Below, one piece after another: positions 34,911-45,700 of a stretch of DNA of 64,000 nt. Below the pieces are notes generated by a model. It worked only from the letters and a program-made list of their open reading frames with translations. It was not told the origin of the DNA and did not search any database. A program made the position numbers and the translations under genes. Source of the DNA: Clostridia bacterium (lineage in GTDB: Bacteria; Bacillota; Clostridia; Oscillospirales; Acutalibacteraceae); contig JAFYGK010000030.1 in assembly GCA_017543285.1 (NCBI GenBank), positions 1 to 64,000 on the forward strand. The letters run 5' to 3'. The first letter of the stretch is position 1; each line of letters begins with the position of its first letter.

Positions 34911-35580
34911 TAAGGCGGGCATTGATCTGACGCTGGATTACCATGCCCATATTCTGCCCGGCTGCGACCATGGAAGCAACAGCCTGCGCACCTCGCTTGC
35001 TCAAATTGCGATGGCGAAAGCTGCCGGGATCCGGACGATATGCGCAACGCCGCATTTTTATCCGGACAGGGAGTCTGTCGGAGCCTTTCTTGCGCGACGG
35101 CAGGAAACCTATGAGCTGCTGCTGCCGGAGCTTGATCATGATGATCCGGCGGTGCAGCTTGGCGCAGAAGTCCTGATTTGCGAAAGCATGGAGCGCCTGA
35201 AGGATCTGGCGCTGCTGTGCAGGCAGGGAACTAACGAACTGCTGCTTGAGATGCCGTTTTACAGGTGGCCAGATACCATCTGGGATACCATGTATCAGCT
35301 TCATGAGATGAATGAGATTTCGCTGGTGATCGCCCATGCCGACCGGTATCCGCCGGAGGATATTGAACAGATCATACAGGAGGGAATCAAACTGCAGCTT
35401 AATGCCGAATGCCTGACAAAGCCGCTTCGCCGCAAGAGATATCTTCGCTGGATCGAGGCAGGCTGCGTTCAATACCTCGGCAGTGATATACATCAGCTCG
35501 GTCCGGGTTACCGCGACTGGGAAAAGTGTACAAAACTAATACAAAAGGGGCTTGGCCAAGAGAAGAATAAAAGGCCGTGA
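34870..35580 (+). CDS. PHP-fold tyrosine-protein phosphatase, CpsB/YwqE-like
   Basis: This 236-residue manganese-dependent phosphatase dephosphorylates the adjacent kinase. PHP motifs are DYHAHILPGCDHG near the start, ATPHFYPD, the central Glu and HADR, and SDIHQLG near the end. The family usually has DIHSHILPGIDDG; the second Asp of DDG is His here. The ATG at 34870 has GGAAG upstream; the in-frame ATG at 34846 also exists. Either start lies inside the kinase Tyr tail, so the two genes overlap by 41 or 65 bases. Confidence 0.88.
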   Translation: MATDIQTPNPVKNNKAGIDLTLDYHAHILPGCDHGSNSLRTSLAQIAMAKAAGIRTICATPHFYPDRESVGAFLARRQETYELLLPELDHDDPAVQLGAEVLICESMERLKDLALLCRQGTNELLLEMPFYRWPDTIWDTMYQLHEMNEISLVIAHADRYPPEDIEQIIQEGIKLQLNAECLTKPLRRKRYLRWIEAGCVQYLGSDIHQLGPGYRDWEKCTKLIQKGLGQEKNKRP

Positions 35581-35581
35581 T

Positions 35582-36445
35582 ATGCAGGACAGACATGAAT
35601 TAACTGGCCATCAGGCGATGCTGCTGGAGATGCTGAAGGATCTCGATGCGGTATGCCGGGCTCACTCGATACGCTATATGCTCTTCTCGGGAACGATGCT
35701 GGGCGCCGTAAGGCACGGCGGCTTTATCCCTTGGGACGACGACATAGATGTGGTCATGCTGCGGGAAGAATATGAGCGTTTCCTCGATGCGGCGGAAGAG
35801 TCGCTGGACAATAAAAAATATTATGTGCAGCGCGAATTCAGCGCGCATTGGCCGATGCAGTTTTCAAAACTGCGAAGAAACGGTACGGCGTGCATGGAGA
35901 AATACCATCCGCGCGACATGCTTACGCACCAGGGGGTTTACTTGGATGTTTTTCCCTGTGATAACCTGTCGGCAAACAGGCTGGTCCGGGCGTTCCAGTT
36001 TTTGGCTGCCCGGGCGGTGATAGCTAAAGCCTTGCACGCCCGGGGCTATGAAACGCACAGTATTGTGAAGAAATGCTTCATGCAGATGTGTCGGCTGCTG
36101 CCGCGGAAGGCGCTGTGGCGTTTCAGCGTGCGCGCGAATGATGACGCATCGGCGCAGGTACACACTTTCTTCGGAGCCGGAAGCAAGTATTGCAAGAACG
36201 TGTTTCCACGAGAGTGGTTTACTGACACCGCAGGTATGCGGTTTGAGGACGCGGTCTTTCCGGTTACAACGCATTATGACGCTTTTTTGCGGCGCTTGTA
36301 CGGCGATTATCAAAAAATGCCCAGCGAGCAGGAACGCAAGTATAAGCAGCATGTGACGATTCTGGATCTGGAGCATCCGTATACGGAGTACCTGGCGGAG
36401 CAGCGCGCGATGGAATTTGATATTCTGACGCGAAGCATCCGGTAG
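35582..36445 (+). CDS. LicD-family phosphotransferase
   Basis: This 287-residue cytoplasmic protein has the LicD nucleotidyltransferase-fold motif YMLFSGTMLGAVRHGGF (32-48) and the metal-binding WDDDIDV (51-57). LicD proteins transfer phosphocholine or other phospho-alditols from a nucleotide donor to glycan units. No licA/licC choline kinase or cytidylyltransferase gene is in the window, so the phospho-group is uncertain. The ATG at 35582 is preferred over the TTG at 35552 because AAAAGG is 8 bases upstream; it starts one base after the phosphatase stop. Confidence 0.88.
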   Translation: MQDRHELTGHQAMLLEMLKDLDAVCRAHSIRYMLFSGTMLGAVRHGGFIPWDDDIDVVMLREEYERFLDAAEESLDNKKYYVQREFSAHWPMQFSKLRRNGTACMEKYHPRDMLTHQGVYLDVFPCDNLSANRLVRAFQFLAARAVIAKALHARGYETHSIVKKCFMQMCRLLPRKALWRFSVRANDDASAQVHTFFGAGSKYCKNVFPREWFTDTAGMRFEDAVFPVTTHYDAFLRRLYGDYQKMPSEQERKYKQHVTILDLEHPYTEYLAEQRAMEFDILTRSIR

Positions 36446-36463
36446 AGTACAAAGGAGAGAGCT

Positions 36464-36976
36464 ATGAAACAACACTTTAATTACATACGAAGACTGTTTT
36501 TGATCGCGGCGATTATGCTTCTGGTCGTGGTCATTGCCGCCTGCGCGCCGCAGAACGGTAAGGGTGAGTCCCGGCCGAGTCCGACATCGCCGGCAGAGAA
36601 TCAGACGGCCGGCGAACCTATTGAGGTGCAGACGCCTATCGGAAAGCTGATCTTTCCGCAGGAGATGTCCGCTAATGTGCGGGTTCAGGAGATCAATGAA
36701 CCGGAACATTACGGCGTGGGTTTCTTCGGAAAGGTCGGAGAAGATGAAGTATTCCTGTTTGCTATCCATATCTGCGACGACGAGCGAGGCTATCATATCG
36801 GAAGCGTGCCGGATGAGCAGGGAACGGTGAGGCAGATCTGGGCGGAGATAAGCGGGATCGAGACCGGAGAAGGCTGGAGCGAGGATGAAACGAAGCGGAT
36901 AAATCTCCAGCAGTCCTGCGTGAACGATCTGATGGAGCAGATACGTCAGCTCGACGGCTTCGAAAGCGCAGAATGA
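36464..36976 (+). CDS. Small lipoprotein of unknown function in the exopolysaccharide operon
   Basis: This 170-residue protein has a signal (about 9-26) and lipobox IAAC (C27). The mature domain is acidic and mixed alpha/beta with no motif I recognise. It overlaps the following acetyltransferase gene by 4 bases (ATGA), so it is a genuine operon member. A Lgt-like protein is encoded two genes downstream. Confidence 0.7.
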   Translation: MKQHFNYIRRLFLIAAIMLLVVVIAACAPQNGKGESRPSPTSPAENQTAGEPIEVQTPIGKLIFPQEMSANVRVQEINEPEHYGVGFFGKVGEDEVFLFAIHICDDERGYHIGSVPDEQGTVRQIWAEISGIETGEGWSEDETKRINLQQSCVNDLMEQIRQLDGFESAE

Positions 36977-37548
36977 GCCGGCGGTTTTCCCGTGCCGTAG
37001 GCGCGGTCATTTATTATACGTTCGGCACCCATCTGCCGCCTTCATGGAGCGGCGTCCGGCTCGGTCAGACGGCGATTCGCCGGCTGTGCGCCAGACTGAT
37101 GCTGGCGCGGTGCGGAAAAAAGGTGAACCTGGAAAAGGGCGCGGTTTTCTCACGGAAAGCGACGCTGGGCGACCGGTCGGGCATTGGCATCAACGCGAAA
37201 ATATACGGCGAGTGTCATATCGGCGATGATGTTATGATGGGGACCGACGTCACGGTAATAACAAGAAACCATAGGATCGACCGGACTGACATCCCAATGA
37301 TGGATCAGGGCTTTGAGGAAGAAAAACCGGTTTACATAGGAAACGATGTCTGGATCGGCGACAGGGTGGTTATACTCCCCGGAGTTCATATTGGCGATGG
37401 GAGCGTATTGGCTGCCGGAGCAGTTGTGTCCCGCGATATTCCCGATTATTCCATTGCCGCCGGAGTGCCGGCTAAGGTTATTCGCAGCCGCCTGCAGGAT
37501 TCGACCGACGGTTTTTATCACGATCCAACGTCGGAGCCGCAAAAATGA
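36973..37548 (+). CDS. Left-handed beta-helix (hexapeptide) O-acetyltransferase
   Basis: This 191-residue protein has about five turns of hexapeptide repeats (for example IGDDVMMGTDVTVI, IGNDVWIGDRVVILPG) and the catalytic-type His in TRNHRI near residue 98. It matches Maa/WcaF-type sugar O-acetyltransferases. It probably acetylates a sugar or precursor of the polysaccharide in the cytoplasm, complementing the extracellular MBOAT/DHHW route upstream. Confidence 0.88.
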   Translation: MSRRFSRAVGAVIYYTFGTHLPPSWSGVRLGQTAIRRLCARLMLARCGKKVNLEKGAVFSRKATLGDRSGIGINAKIYGECHIGDDVMMGTDVTVITRNHRIDRTDIPMMDQGFEEEKPVYIGNDVWIGDRVVILPGVHIGDGSVLAAGAVVSRDIPDYSIAAGVPAKVIRSRLQDSTDGFYHDPTSEPQK

Positions 37549-37607
37549 CGCATGTCAGCGCGGTATCGCCTGATAGCATATAAAACTATTTGCAATACGA
37601 AAGAAGC

Positions 37608-38312
37608 GTGATTTTATTGGAGGTCTTAACGACGTGGCTTCAGGAGCATATGCTTCTGGTCCTGCTTTCGGTTGGCGCAATATTTACCTTTGTATGGCTC
37701 ATGCTTTTGCGCAAGCGGCTTAAAATGGCGTGGTATGCCGTATTGATCATTTCCATCCTTCATGTGCTCTTCGGGGTGCTGTGCGTCCGCGTTTTCGCAT
37801 GGTTTGAGGGTTCCGGAGTCGGAGCCATGAGCTTGTTCGGAGCGGTTTTTATCATGCCGGTAGCGTATTTTGCCGGTGCAAAGCTCTTCAAACGCCCTTT
37901 GGCTGATGTATTTGATATTTTTGCCGTTCCGATGATCTTCACACTTTTGTGCGCCCGTGTCAACTGTTTGTTTGCGGGCTGCTGTCTCGGCCGGTATATC
38001 CCGGGCACTTCGACCCGCTGGCCAACGCGTGAGGCAGAAATCGTATATTATATTGTTTTTCTGGCGATCGTTATCCCGCTTGTATGGAAAAACAAGTCCG
38101 GCGGGCGGATATATCCCGTCTACATGCTGAGCTACGGAATATTCCGCGCTGTGGTGGAATGCTTCCGTGAAGCCAACAGCGACACACTTTTTCATTTATC
38201 CCATGTCTGGGCGCTTGTGGCGCTTGTACTGGGATTGAGTATATACATTGAGCAGAAAAAACTCCAGCGCAGATCCGCGCGAGGAAAAAAACAAGGAGGG
38301 CATAATAAATGA
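37608..38312 (+). CDS. Lgt-like (prolipoprotein diacylglyceryl transferase family) membrane protein
   Basis: This protein of about 234 residues has six to seven hydrophobic helices. The segment RVNCLFAGCCLGR followed by TRWPTREAE, and the later YGIFRAVVECFRE, resemble the Lgt signature regions, but the canonical GRIGNFINxE is replaced by a Cys-rich version. Genuine housekeeping Lgt should be encoded elsewhere; this paralog may act on a special substrate. The start is uncertain: GTG 37608, TTG 37617 and TTG 37590 are all possible and none has a clear Shine-Dalgarno. Its TGA overlaps the next ATG. Confidence 0.7.
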   Translation: MILLEVLTTWLQEHMLLVLLSVGAIFTFVWLMLLRKRLKMAWYAVLIISILHVLFGVLCVRVFAWFEGSGVGAMSLFGAVFIMPVAYFAGAKLFKRPLADVFDIFAVPMIFTLLCARVNCLFAGCCLGRYIPGTSTRWPTREAEIVYYIVFLAIVIPLVWKNKSGGRIYPVYMLSYGIFRAVVECFREANSDTLFHLSHVWALVALVLGLSIYIEQKKLQRRSARGKKQGGHNK

Positions 38313-41300
38313 TAAGGAGTATTTCAAAGAGGTTTTTGTCCATAATGCTGGCCAGCATTATGGTGCTGTCGCTTATTCCGGCGATTCAGTTGTCGGTTTC
38401 GGCGGCGGCAGTGGACACCGGCGTAACCGGGCTGACCGCAGACAGTTCCGGCAATGCCACTTGGACTGCCAGCGGCGGTACGATCACCGGCAGCGTTACT
38501 GCAAGCTCGTCGACCGGCTGCGGCAGCACGTCATACAGTTCACGAAACGGCACGCTTACATTTACCAACAGTTCAGAATCTGTGGCGCTGTTAAGCTTTG
38601 ATTATTCGCTTACTCTTTCGGGCGGCAGCGCGACCGTCGACGGAGCAACCGTCACAGCAGGAGCCTCCTTCAGCAAGAAGCTGGAAGCGGGCGACACGGT
38701 TGCCGTGAAGATCACTTCCAACAATTCAAATTCTGAAGCCACGACAATCACTATCAGCAACATAAAGCTGACAGAAGAGAAGGACGTAAACATCACCTTC
38801 AAAGCACCGTCTAACGGCACCTATACGGTCGACGGCGAGGCGATCACCGCCGATACGATCAAGACCGTTAAGACGACGGATACAGTCAGCCTTGCCGCAA
38901 CACCTGCGAGCGGCTACAAGTTCTTCGGCTGGTACAGCGAGACCTCCGGATCGTATTTCGCAACGACCGCAAGCCTTTCCACCAGCTTCACCGAAGATCA
39001 GACGGTCGTGCCTGAATTTGTTCCCGGCACCACGCCGGTTTTCAAGGTTGGATCGAAGCTGTTTACCGATTTAAACGAGGCGGCGCAAGCGAATGGAAGC
39101 CTGATTGTTTTGATGAGCAATGCAACACTTCCGGGGGGAGATTATACCATTCCGTCCGGCAAGACCCTGCTTATTCCCATGGACGCAGCAGAGACCGTTT
39201 ATAGAGATGCGCCTTCGATAGTATATAACAGTTATGCTACACCAACAGCATATCGGATTTTGACCATGGCCTCCGGAGCCAGCATCACGGTTGAAAGCGG
39301 CGGCGCGATCTGTCTGCCCTCAAAGCTTTCCTCGAAGGGTCAGCTTGCCGGCTGGAACGGTACGCCCACAGGGCCGGACGGCAGGATCAACATGCAGAGC
39401 GGCAGTACCATCACGGTCAAAAACGGCGGAAATCTGTATGCCTGGGGCTATATCTACGGTTCCGGCTCCGTTGTCGCCGAATCCGGTGCTACCGTCCATG
39501 AGGCATTCCAGATCAAGGACTGGCGTGGCGGTTCGGCAACTTCTAACATATATAGTTATGCATTTATTCTCAGCCAGTACTATGTTCAGAATATCGAAGT
39601 TCCCCTTACGATATATTCCGGCGCAACCGAAAAGCTGTATTCTGCTGTGAATGCCAGCAGCAGCGCTTATACCATGGGCGCAACGTTCGTCGGCAACGGA
39701 GGTTTATTCAAAATCAACACCGGCTATATTGTCAAGGATTATATTGAAAGCACAGACCGCCTGCAGGTGGATTGCTACGGCGATGTGTCCATTTCATCAA
39801 TGAATATGACCGGTCTACCGATTATCGGCAGCATCAATACGAGCGGGTACATACTTCCGATCAACAGCAATGTTACAATCAACCTCCATTCCGGCACATC
39901 TACCATCGATCAGAATCTGGAGCTTCTGCCCAGCACGGAGGTCACCGTTGATGAGGGCGCGACGCTGAATGTTGCTTCCGGCAAAAAAGTGTATGTTTAT
40001 GATAACGACAATTGGGGCAATTTCACCGGCTCCGCCAGACTGTATGTGATCGGCTATTCCGTTGCAAACGGAACGACAGCAAAGCGCACAGCAGCAGGTC
40101 TTGTCAACGCCAAGGTTGACGTAAACGGCACTGTGAATGTCAGCGGTAACATTTATACATCACAAGGCGGCGCGAACATCACCAGTTCTCAGGGAACAGG
40201 CAAAATCGTTTACAATACTGCCCCGGGTACTTCCGATTCAACCATCTATGAGATGGCGAACAACAGCACAAAAACTCCGGTAACCTTTAACCCCGCCAGA
40301 CTGAAAAACGCTGATGGCACTTATGTTGAGACCGCCGGCAAGCCCGCAGGCACGACTATCCCGTATATTGACGGTTTCTGGGGCGGTGTGCCTGCTCCGA
40401 CCTACACCGTAAATTGGTGGCTGGATGCAGAAGCGGATGAGCCTCTTTATACCGCCGAGGTTGAAGAAGGCGAAACACCCGTTTACAACGGCACAACACC
40501 GACAAAGGATTCAACCGCCCAGTACGATTACACCTTCGACGGCTGGACCAAAGAAGGCGACGATACAGTATATACAGATTTACCCGCGGCATCTGCCGAC
40601 GTCAGCTACTATGCTCACTTTGCAGAGGCAGTCCGCTCCTATAACGTCACATGGGTGGTCGGCGAATATAATATTTCAAGCATGTGGGAATACGGCGATA
40701 CGCCTTATTATCTCAACGGCGAGCCGACAAAAGAGCCCGACGCACAGTACACCTACACCTTCACGGGATGGTATCCCGACATTGTTCCCGTTGAAGACGA
40801 AGCGATCTACACCGCACAGTTCAGCCAGACGCTGAACAAGTATTTCGTCACATGGATTGTTGACGGCACACCGACCGACGAAGAATACAACTACGGAGAG
40901 ACTCCGGTTTATAAAGTCAACGGTGAGCCTGCGACTCCGATCAAGGAAGGCGACGCCCAGTTCAGCTACACCTTCACGGGATGGTCGCCTGAATTATCCT
41001 CTGTCTCCGGACCCGCCACCTACACCGCACAGTTCAGTAAGACCCTGAACACATATACGGTAACATGGAACAACTGGGACGGCTCCGAGCTTGAAAAGGA
41101 CGAGGATGTTGCTTACGGAACAACTCCTTCCTATGACGGCGAGACCCCGACCAAGGAAGGCGACGCCCAGTTCAGCTACACCTTCGCAGGATGGACGCCT
41201 GCTGTCACAAGCGATTCTATCGTTACCGGCAACATTACCTATACGGCAACCTTCACCGAGGTGACCAACACCTACACCGTAACATGGAACAACTGGGACG

Positions 41301-42595
41301 GCTCCGAGCTTGAAAAGGATGAGGATGTTCCTTACGGCACCGTTCCCACCTATGACGGCGAGACCCCGATCAAGGAAGAAACAGCACGCTACACCTACAG
41401 CTTCAATGCCTGGAATAATGAACCTGTTGAAGTGACCGGAGATGTTGTCTATACTGCGATATTCACCGAAACCGGCAAAAACGGCCTGTGCGTCGAGGGC
41501 GAGGATACCTATTGGATCGAAAACGGTGAGAACGTCCCGTTCCCCGGCCTTATCAAAATCATTCTCGATGACGGCATCATCAACTACTACTACTTCGGTG
41601 AGGACGATAAGGCTGTCAAGGACGGACACTACAAGGTCGAAAAGAACAACGATCTTGCTCTGCCCTGCATAAACTATACCTTTGATGAAAACGGCGTGAT
41701 CGTCCATGATCCCGATACCACCAAGACAGGCATCTGTCATCCCACCGGCGATGATTCAAGACTGTTCTACATGATCGACGGCGTAAATGTTGCCATTGGT
41801 CTGATCAATATTGACGGATCGTATTACTACGCCCGTACATCTTCCGGCGAGATAATCTGCGGCAGAAGCTACAATGTTGCTCAGACAAACGGTTATCCGA
41901 TCGAAAAGGGTACCTATCAGTTTGATGAGAACGGCGTCATGCAGCTCAACGGCTTTATTACGATGGGCAGCAGAACCTATTATTATGAAAACAGCGTGCT
42001 TGCCAAGGGCTTTACAAAGATCGATGACGATTACTACTTCTTTAATACAGCCAACGGCAATATGTACAAGGATGCACACCTGTGGGTCGGCACGAACACC
42101 TACGGTGTAACGCCCGGATACTATGATTTCGGCTCCGACGGCAAGATGGTAAAGACAGGATTTGTCAACAGCGGCAGCTACACATATTATCTGGTGGATC
42201 TTGTACCCGTCAAGGGCTTTACAAAGATCGATGACGATTACTACTTCTTTAACGCCGGAAACGGAAAGATGTACAAGGACACACGCCTGTGGGTCACTGC
42301 CAACGATTACGGCGTAACGCCCGGATATTATGATTTCGGCTCCGACGGCAAGATGATTATACCCGAGCCGGTTGTAAAGAACGGCTTTGTTACCGAAGGA
42401 CCGTACACCTATTACTATCAGAACGATGTACCCGTCAAGGGCTTTGCGGAAATAGAAGGCGATTACTACTACTTCAACAAAGCCAACGGCAATATGTACA
42501 AGGAAACCAGACTTTGGGTCTCTGCCAACGATTACGGCGTAACGCCCGGATACTACCTCTTCGGCACAGACGGCAAAATGCAATCTGCCGCCTAA
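38309..42595 (+). CDS. Giant secreted repeat protein with InlB-like and wall-binding repeats
   Basis: This 1428-residue protein has a signal peptide (1-33, ending VSAAA). Residues about 35-690 are Ser/Thr/Gly-rich beta structure, probably a beta-helix. Five tandem repeats of about 73-75 residues of the InlB-B/Listeria-Bacteroides (Flg_new) type span 697-1053 (YTFxGWxP and YxAxF motifs). Residues about 1060-1428 are choline/glucan-binding-type repeats such as GFTKIDDDYYFFN. There is no LPXTG and no lipobox, so attachment would be through the repeats. AAGGAGGG precedes the ATG, which overlaps the Lgt-like gene by 4 bases. Adhesin or matrix protein is the likely role. Confidence 0.82.
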   Translation: MIRSISKRFLSIMLASIMVLSLIPAIQLSVSAAAVDTGVTGLTADSSGNATWTASGGTITGSVTASSSTGCGSTSYSSRNGTLTFTNSSESVALLSFDYSLTLSGGSATVDGATVTAGASFSKKLEAGDTVAVKITSNNSNSEATTITISNIKLTEEKDVNITFKAPSNGTYTVDGEAITADTIKTVKTTDTVSLAATPASGYKFFGWYSETSGSYFATTASLSTSFTEDQTVVPEFVPGTTPVFKVGSKLFTDLNEAAQANGSLIVLMSNATLPGGDYTIPSGKTLLIPMDAAETVYRDAPSIVYNSYATPTAYRILTMASGASITVESGGAICLPSKLSSKGQLAGWNGTPTGPDGRINMQSGSTITVKNGGNLYAWGYIYGSGSVVAESGATVHEAFQIKDWRGGSATSNIYSYAFILSQYYVQNIEVPLTIYSGATEKLYSAVNASSSAYTMGATFVGNGGLFKINTGYIVKDYIESTDRLQVDCYGDVSISSMNMTGLPIIGSINTSGYILPINSNVTINLHSGTSTIDQNLELLPSTEVTVDEGATLNVASGKKVYVYDNDNWGNFTGSARLYVIGYSVANGTTAKRTAAGLVNAKVDVNGTVNVSGNIYTSQGGANITSSQGTGKIVYNTAPGTSDSTIYEMANNSTKTPVTFNPARLKNADGTYVETAGKPAGTTIPYIDGFWGGVPAPTYTVNWWLDAEADEPLYTAEVEEGETPVYNGTTPTKDSTAQYDYTFDGWTKEGDDTVYTDLPAASADVSYYAHFAEAVRSYNVTWVVGEYNISSMWEYGDTPYYLNGEPTKEPDAQYTYTFTGWYPDIVPVEDEAIYTAQFSQTLNKYFVTWIVDGTPTDEEYNYGETPVYKVNGEPATPIKEGDAQFSYTFTGWSPELSSVSGPATYTAQFSKTLNTYTVTWNNWDGSELEKDEDVAYGTTPSYDGETPTKEGDAQFSYTFAGWTPAVTSDSIVTGNITYTATFTEVTNTYTVTWNNWDGSELEKDEDVPYGTVPTYDGETPIKEETARYTYSFNAWNNEPVEVTGDVVYTAIFTETGKNGLCVEGEDTYWIENGENVPFPGLIKIILDDGIINYYYFGEDDKAVKDGHYKVEKNNDLALPCINYTFDENGVIVHDPDTTKTGICHPTGDDSRLFYMIDGVNVAIGLINIDGSYYYARTSSGEIICGRSYNVAQTNGYPIEKGTYQFDENGVMQLNGFITMGSRTYYYENSVLAKGFTKIDDDYYFFNTANGNMYKDAHLWVGTNTYGVTPGYYDFGSDGKMVKTGFVNSGSYTYYLVDLVPVKGFTKIDDDYYFFNAGNGKMYKDTRLWVTANDYGVTPGYYDFGSDGKMIIPEPVVKNGFVTEGPYTYYYQNDVPVKGFAEIEGDYYYFNKANGNMYKETRLWVSANDYGVTPGYYLFGTDGKMQSAA
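41062..41499 (+). repeat. Near-identical 219-base tandem repeat in the giant secreted protein gene
   Basis: The block beginning AACATGGAACAACTGGGACG recurs exactly 219 bases (73 codons) later (41062 and 41281), with long identical stretches including the GGCTCCGAGCTTGAAAAGGA segment. Codon-level identity, beyond protein similarity, indicates recent duplication or homogenisation. Confidence 0.75.
42005..42590 (+). repeat. DNA repeats coding for wall-binding modules
   Basis: AAGGGCTTTACAAAGATCGA recurs at 42005 and 42212 (207 bases apart, 69 codons), and a related copy starts at 42437 (225 bases on). The same module type recurs in the next gene near 46920, 47370 and 47810. Confidence 0.7.
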
Positions 42596-42644
42596 GAAGA
42601 ACGGAAGCATAAAAACAAAATCCACGTTCATATCAGTACGCTCT

Positions 42645-42677
42645 GCGCTTGGCTCCTTTGAAAAAAGGGGCCGGCGC
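42645..42677 (+). other. Hairpin in the gap before the phosphodiester glycosidase gene
   Basis: GGCTCCTTT pairs with AAAGGGGCC (one G-T) inside an outer GCGC/GCGC stem. There is no T run, so it is more likely an mRNA-processing or attenuation structure than a terminator. Confidence 0.4.
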
Positions 42678-42726
42678 ACTGCGTCGTATTATCCAACATG
42701 CGACATTAAATGAAAGGAATGGACCA

Positions 42727-45700
42727 ATGAAGAAATCGTTTGGAATAAAACTGTTGTCTCTACTCCTGACGCTCAGCATGCTTATCGGCTGTTGCTCTGT
42801 TGCTGTGTTTGCAGAGAATGTGGACGAGACGGCAGCTTTCCGGGGTTCTGTTGAATCCGAAGGAATCGGGCCGGAGCCCGGCGCAAACGTCGCTGCTTAT
42901 GGCACTCAAAAGAGAGCCGATGATCCGGACGTGCCATCGAATGATGACGGTCCGGAGATTACGAGCTACAGTGACTTTATGTCCTCTCTGCTCTCCCTCG
43001 AGAATTATGCCGCGGCCTATTCGCTTGAGCATGTCGAGGAAGAGCCTGTTGCGCTGGTTATCAATTATATCCGCACAGGTGTTGAAAAGTATAACTCCGG
43101 CACATGGAATACCTTCTGCGGTGAGGAAAACACCGCGTTTGTAAGTTATGTAGCCGGACAGGATTCCGCGAACGGCACAAACTCATCTGCGCTGCGGAAT
43201 CTTGGAAATTTCACCATTCCCAACGGGGATGAAGTGGAGTTTTCCCACATGTTCGGCTGCATGGATATGGCATATCATACCGGAAATCAGGCTACTGCCG
43301 ACCTCGGAAGCTGGGCGGGCGATATCTGCGACCTCGTTCAGCTCAGCCAGAATTTCGGCGTGTCCGGCACTGTGGAGCAGATGGCCGAACAGATCCGCAC
43401 AGATAATGAAAACCTCTTCTTATACGATAATCCGCACGCCCATTCTTTCGGGCTGAAGGACTTTTACGGCGATCTCGACGCGTTTTATATACTTAAATGC
43501 ATAGGCGACGGGAAGACCATAAGCTCGATTATGAGAAGCTACTTCACCGAAAATCTGAACGACAGCTTCCGCTGCGCATATTTTCTGGAAAACCGCCTCG
43601 GCGGAGTAAAGACAAAATCCGATATCCGCAACGCGGTATTTGAGATATATACCGGCAACGAGGGCATTTATACGCTTGAGGGCACATATCTGCCTGAAGG
43701 AGTAAATTCGGATATCCGCAAGGCATGCTGCTTCGCCTTCGCAGATCACCTCTATCTGACGGCGCTTGACCGTCTGGATAACCCCTATTACACCACATTC
43801 TCCAACGAGAAATCTAACCTTGCGCCCGGCGTTACTCAGGAAATCAAGATGGCGATCAGCGCCGACAACAAACAGATGGTCTATTATCTTGCTACTGCCG
43901 ACGTCGCCCGTGACGATGTTTCGATTTTCGCAAACTACGGAGATAACGACGGTTCAGTATGGAAGATGGCCCGCGTTTCCGATCAGGTTGCCGCTGCGCA
44001 GGCAAAGCACAGCAATCCCGATGATGAAGCGAATTATATCCCGAACTACAACGCTGTTGCAAGCGTTAACGCTGACTTCTACAACATGAGCAACGGCGCC
44101 GTGACCGGCACGCTGATCATGGAAGGCGTGGAGTATCACAGCCTCACGAGCAGCAACTTCTTCGGCGTTTTGGATGATGGCACGCCCGTCATCGGCGGAA
44201 GAACCGAATGGAATCAGTATCACGATCGTCTCAGAGAGGCGGTTGGCGCAAGCATCTGGCTTGTTAAAGACGGCAAAATCGCCGTAACCGCCACTTCCAA
44301 CTATTATAATCAACGTGCTTCCCGTACCGCTGTCGGCATTACCTATGACGGAAGAGTAGTGCTGATGGTTCTGGACGGTCGTCAGGAGCCGTTCTCCTGC
44401 GGAGGAAGCTCAATTGAAATTGCGCAAATTATGCTTGACGCCGGTTGTGTCAAGGCGATTAACCTTGACGGCGGCGGATCCTCCACTTATGTAGCGAAGC
44501 TTGAGGGCAGCGACACATGCAGTGTTGTCAACCGTCCCTCCGACGGCTATGAGCGTTCAGTCAGCTCATCCCTGCTGGTCGTTTCAACAGCCAAGCCTTC
44601 GAATGTGTTTGATCATGCGGTCGTTTCCGCAGATTATGATTATCTCACGGTCGGATCCGAGCTTTCGATCAGAGCCTCCGGCGTTACAGCGACCGGCGGT
44701 GCGATCGATCTGCCGGAAGATTCTTTCCTGCAGGTTTCCGATAACAGCATAGGTACGATTTCAGGCGACACCTTTACCGCTTCTGCGCTTGGCGATGTTC
44801 AGGTTCAGGTCGTTTCGGCCGATGGCGATGTTCTGGGTTCAAAAACGCTGCATGTTGTTGAACCGACCGTGCTGAAGTTCTCCAAAGAAAGCCTTAACGC
44901 CGTCTACGGCGAACCGGAAGCGCTTCCGCTCGAGGCGACATTTGAGGGAAAGAATGTTAAGATCAATCCGAACGATGTTATCTTCGGCTACCTGAAGGTT
45001 TCCCTTGAGTCCATCGGAAACGTTGAAGGCGGAGCGATCAATACCACCCGCACACAGCTTGTTATGGATTATCCTGAGGCCGGCTCCATGACAGACTTTT
45101 CGTTTACCGCAAACGAGGATGGCGGACTTCGTACGCTGACAATCGGCGCGGTGCTGACGAGCAAGTTTGACGAATTTCAGGCTGTAATCGCCGAGGAATC
45201 CATGCGGGTTTATCAGGAAGCGCTGCAGAACGGCTTCACCGTTCAGGAAGCGCAGCTTCAGTCGGAGGCTGCTGCCATCAGCAAGGGTCTGGATACCGCT
45301 GCAAAAATAAAGCTTTATCTGTACAGCGGCGACGAAGCGAATTTTGACTTTGATCAGGAGACAGGCACCGACGGCATGCTGCTTCACTGGAGGCGTGATG
45401 TTTCCAATGCTCGATACCAGCGCGAGATTAACATGTATTATCAGCTTGATCCTTCCGAGCCGATGACCACAAATTATACCTTCGCGGTGGATATGTCCAA
45501 AATGCCTATACCCCAGAAGCTGACAGGTTTGCTCTATATGTTGCCCGGAGGCGACCAGGAGGGCAGAACGGCGTGGTCGTTCCTGCTCCAGCTTGCCGAG
45601 CGTATAAGCCCGCTTACTACCGTAACGGTAAAGCTGCAAATCCCGGAGGGCTTTGATGTTGACTATTCGGATCTCAAGCTTGTTAATGAATATTTCGACC

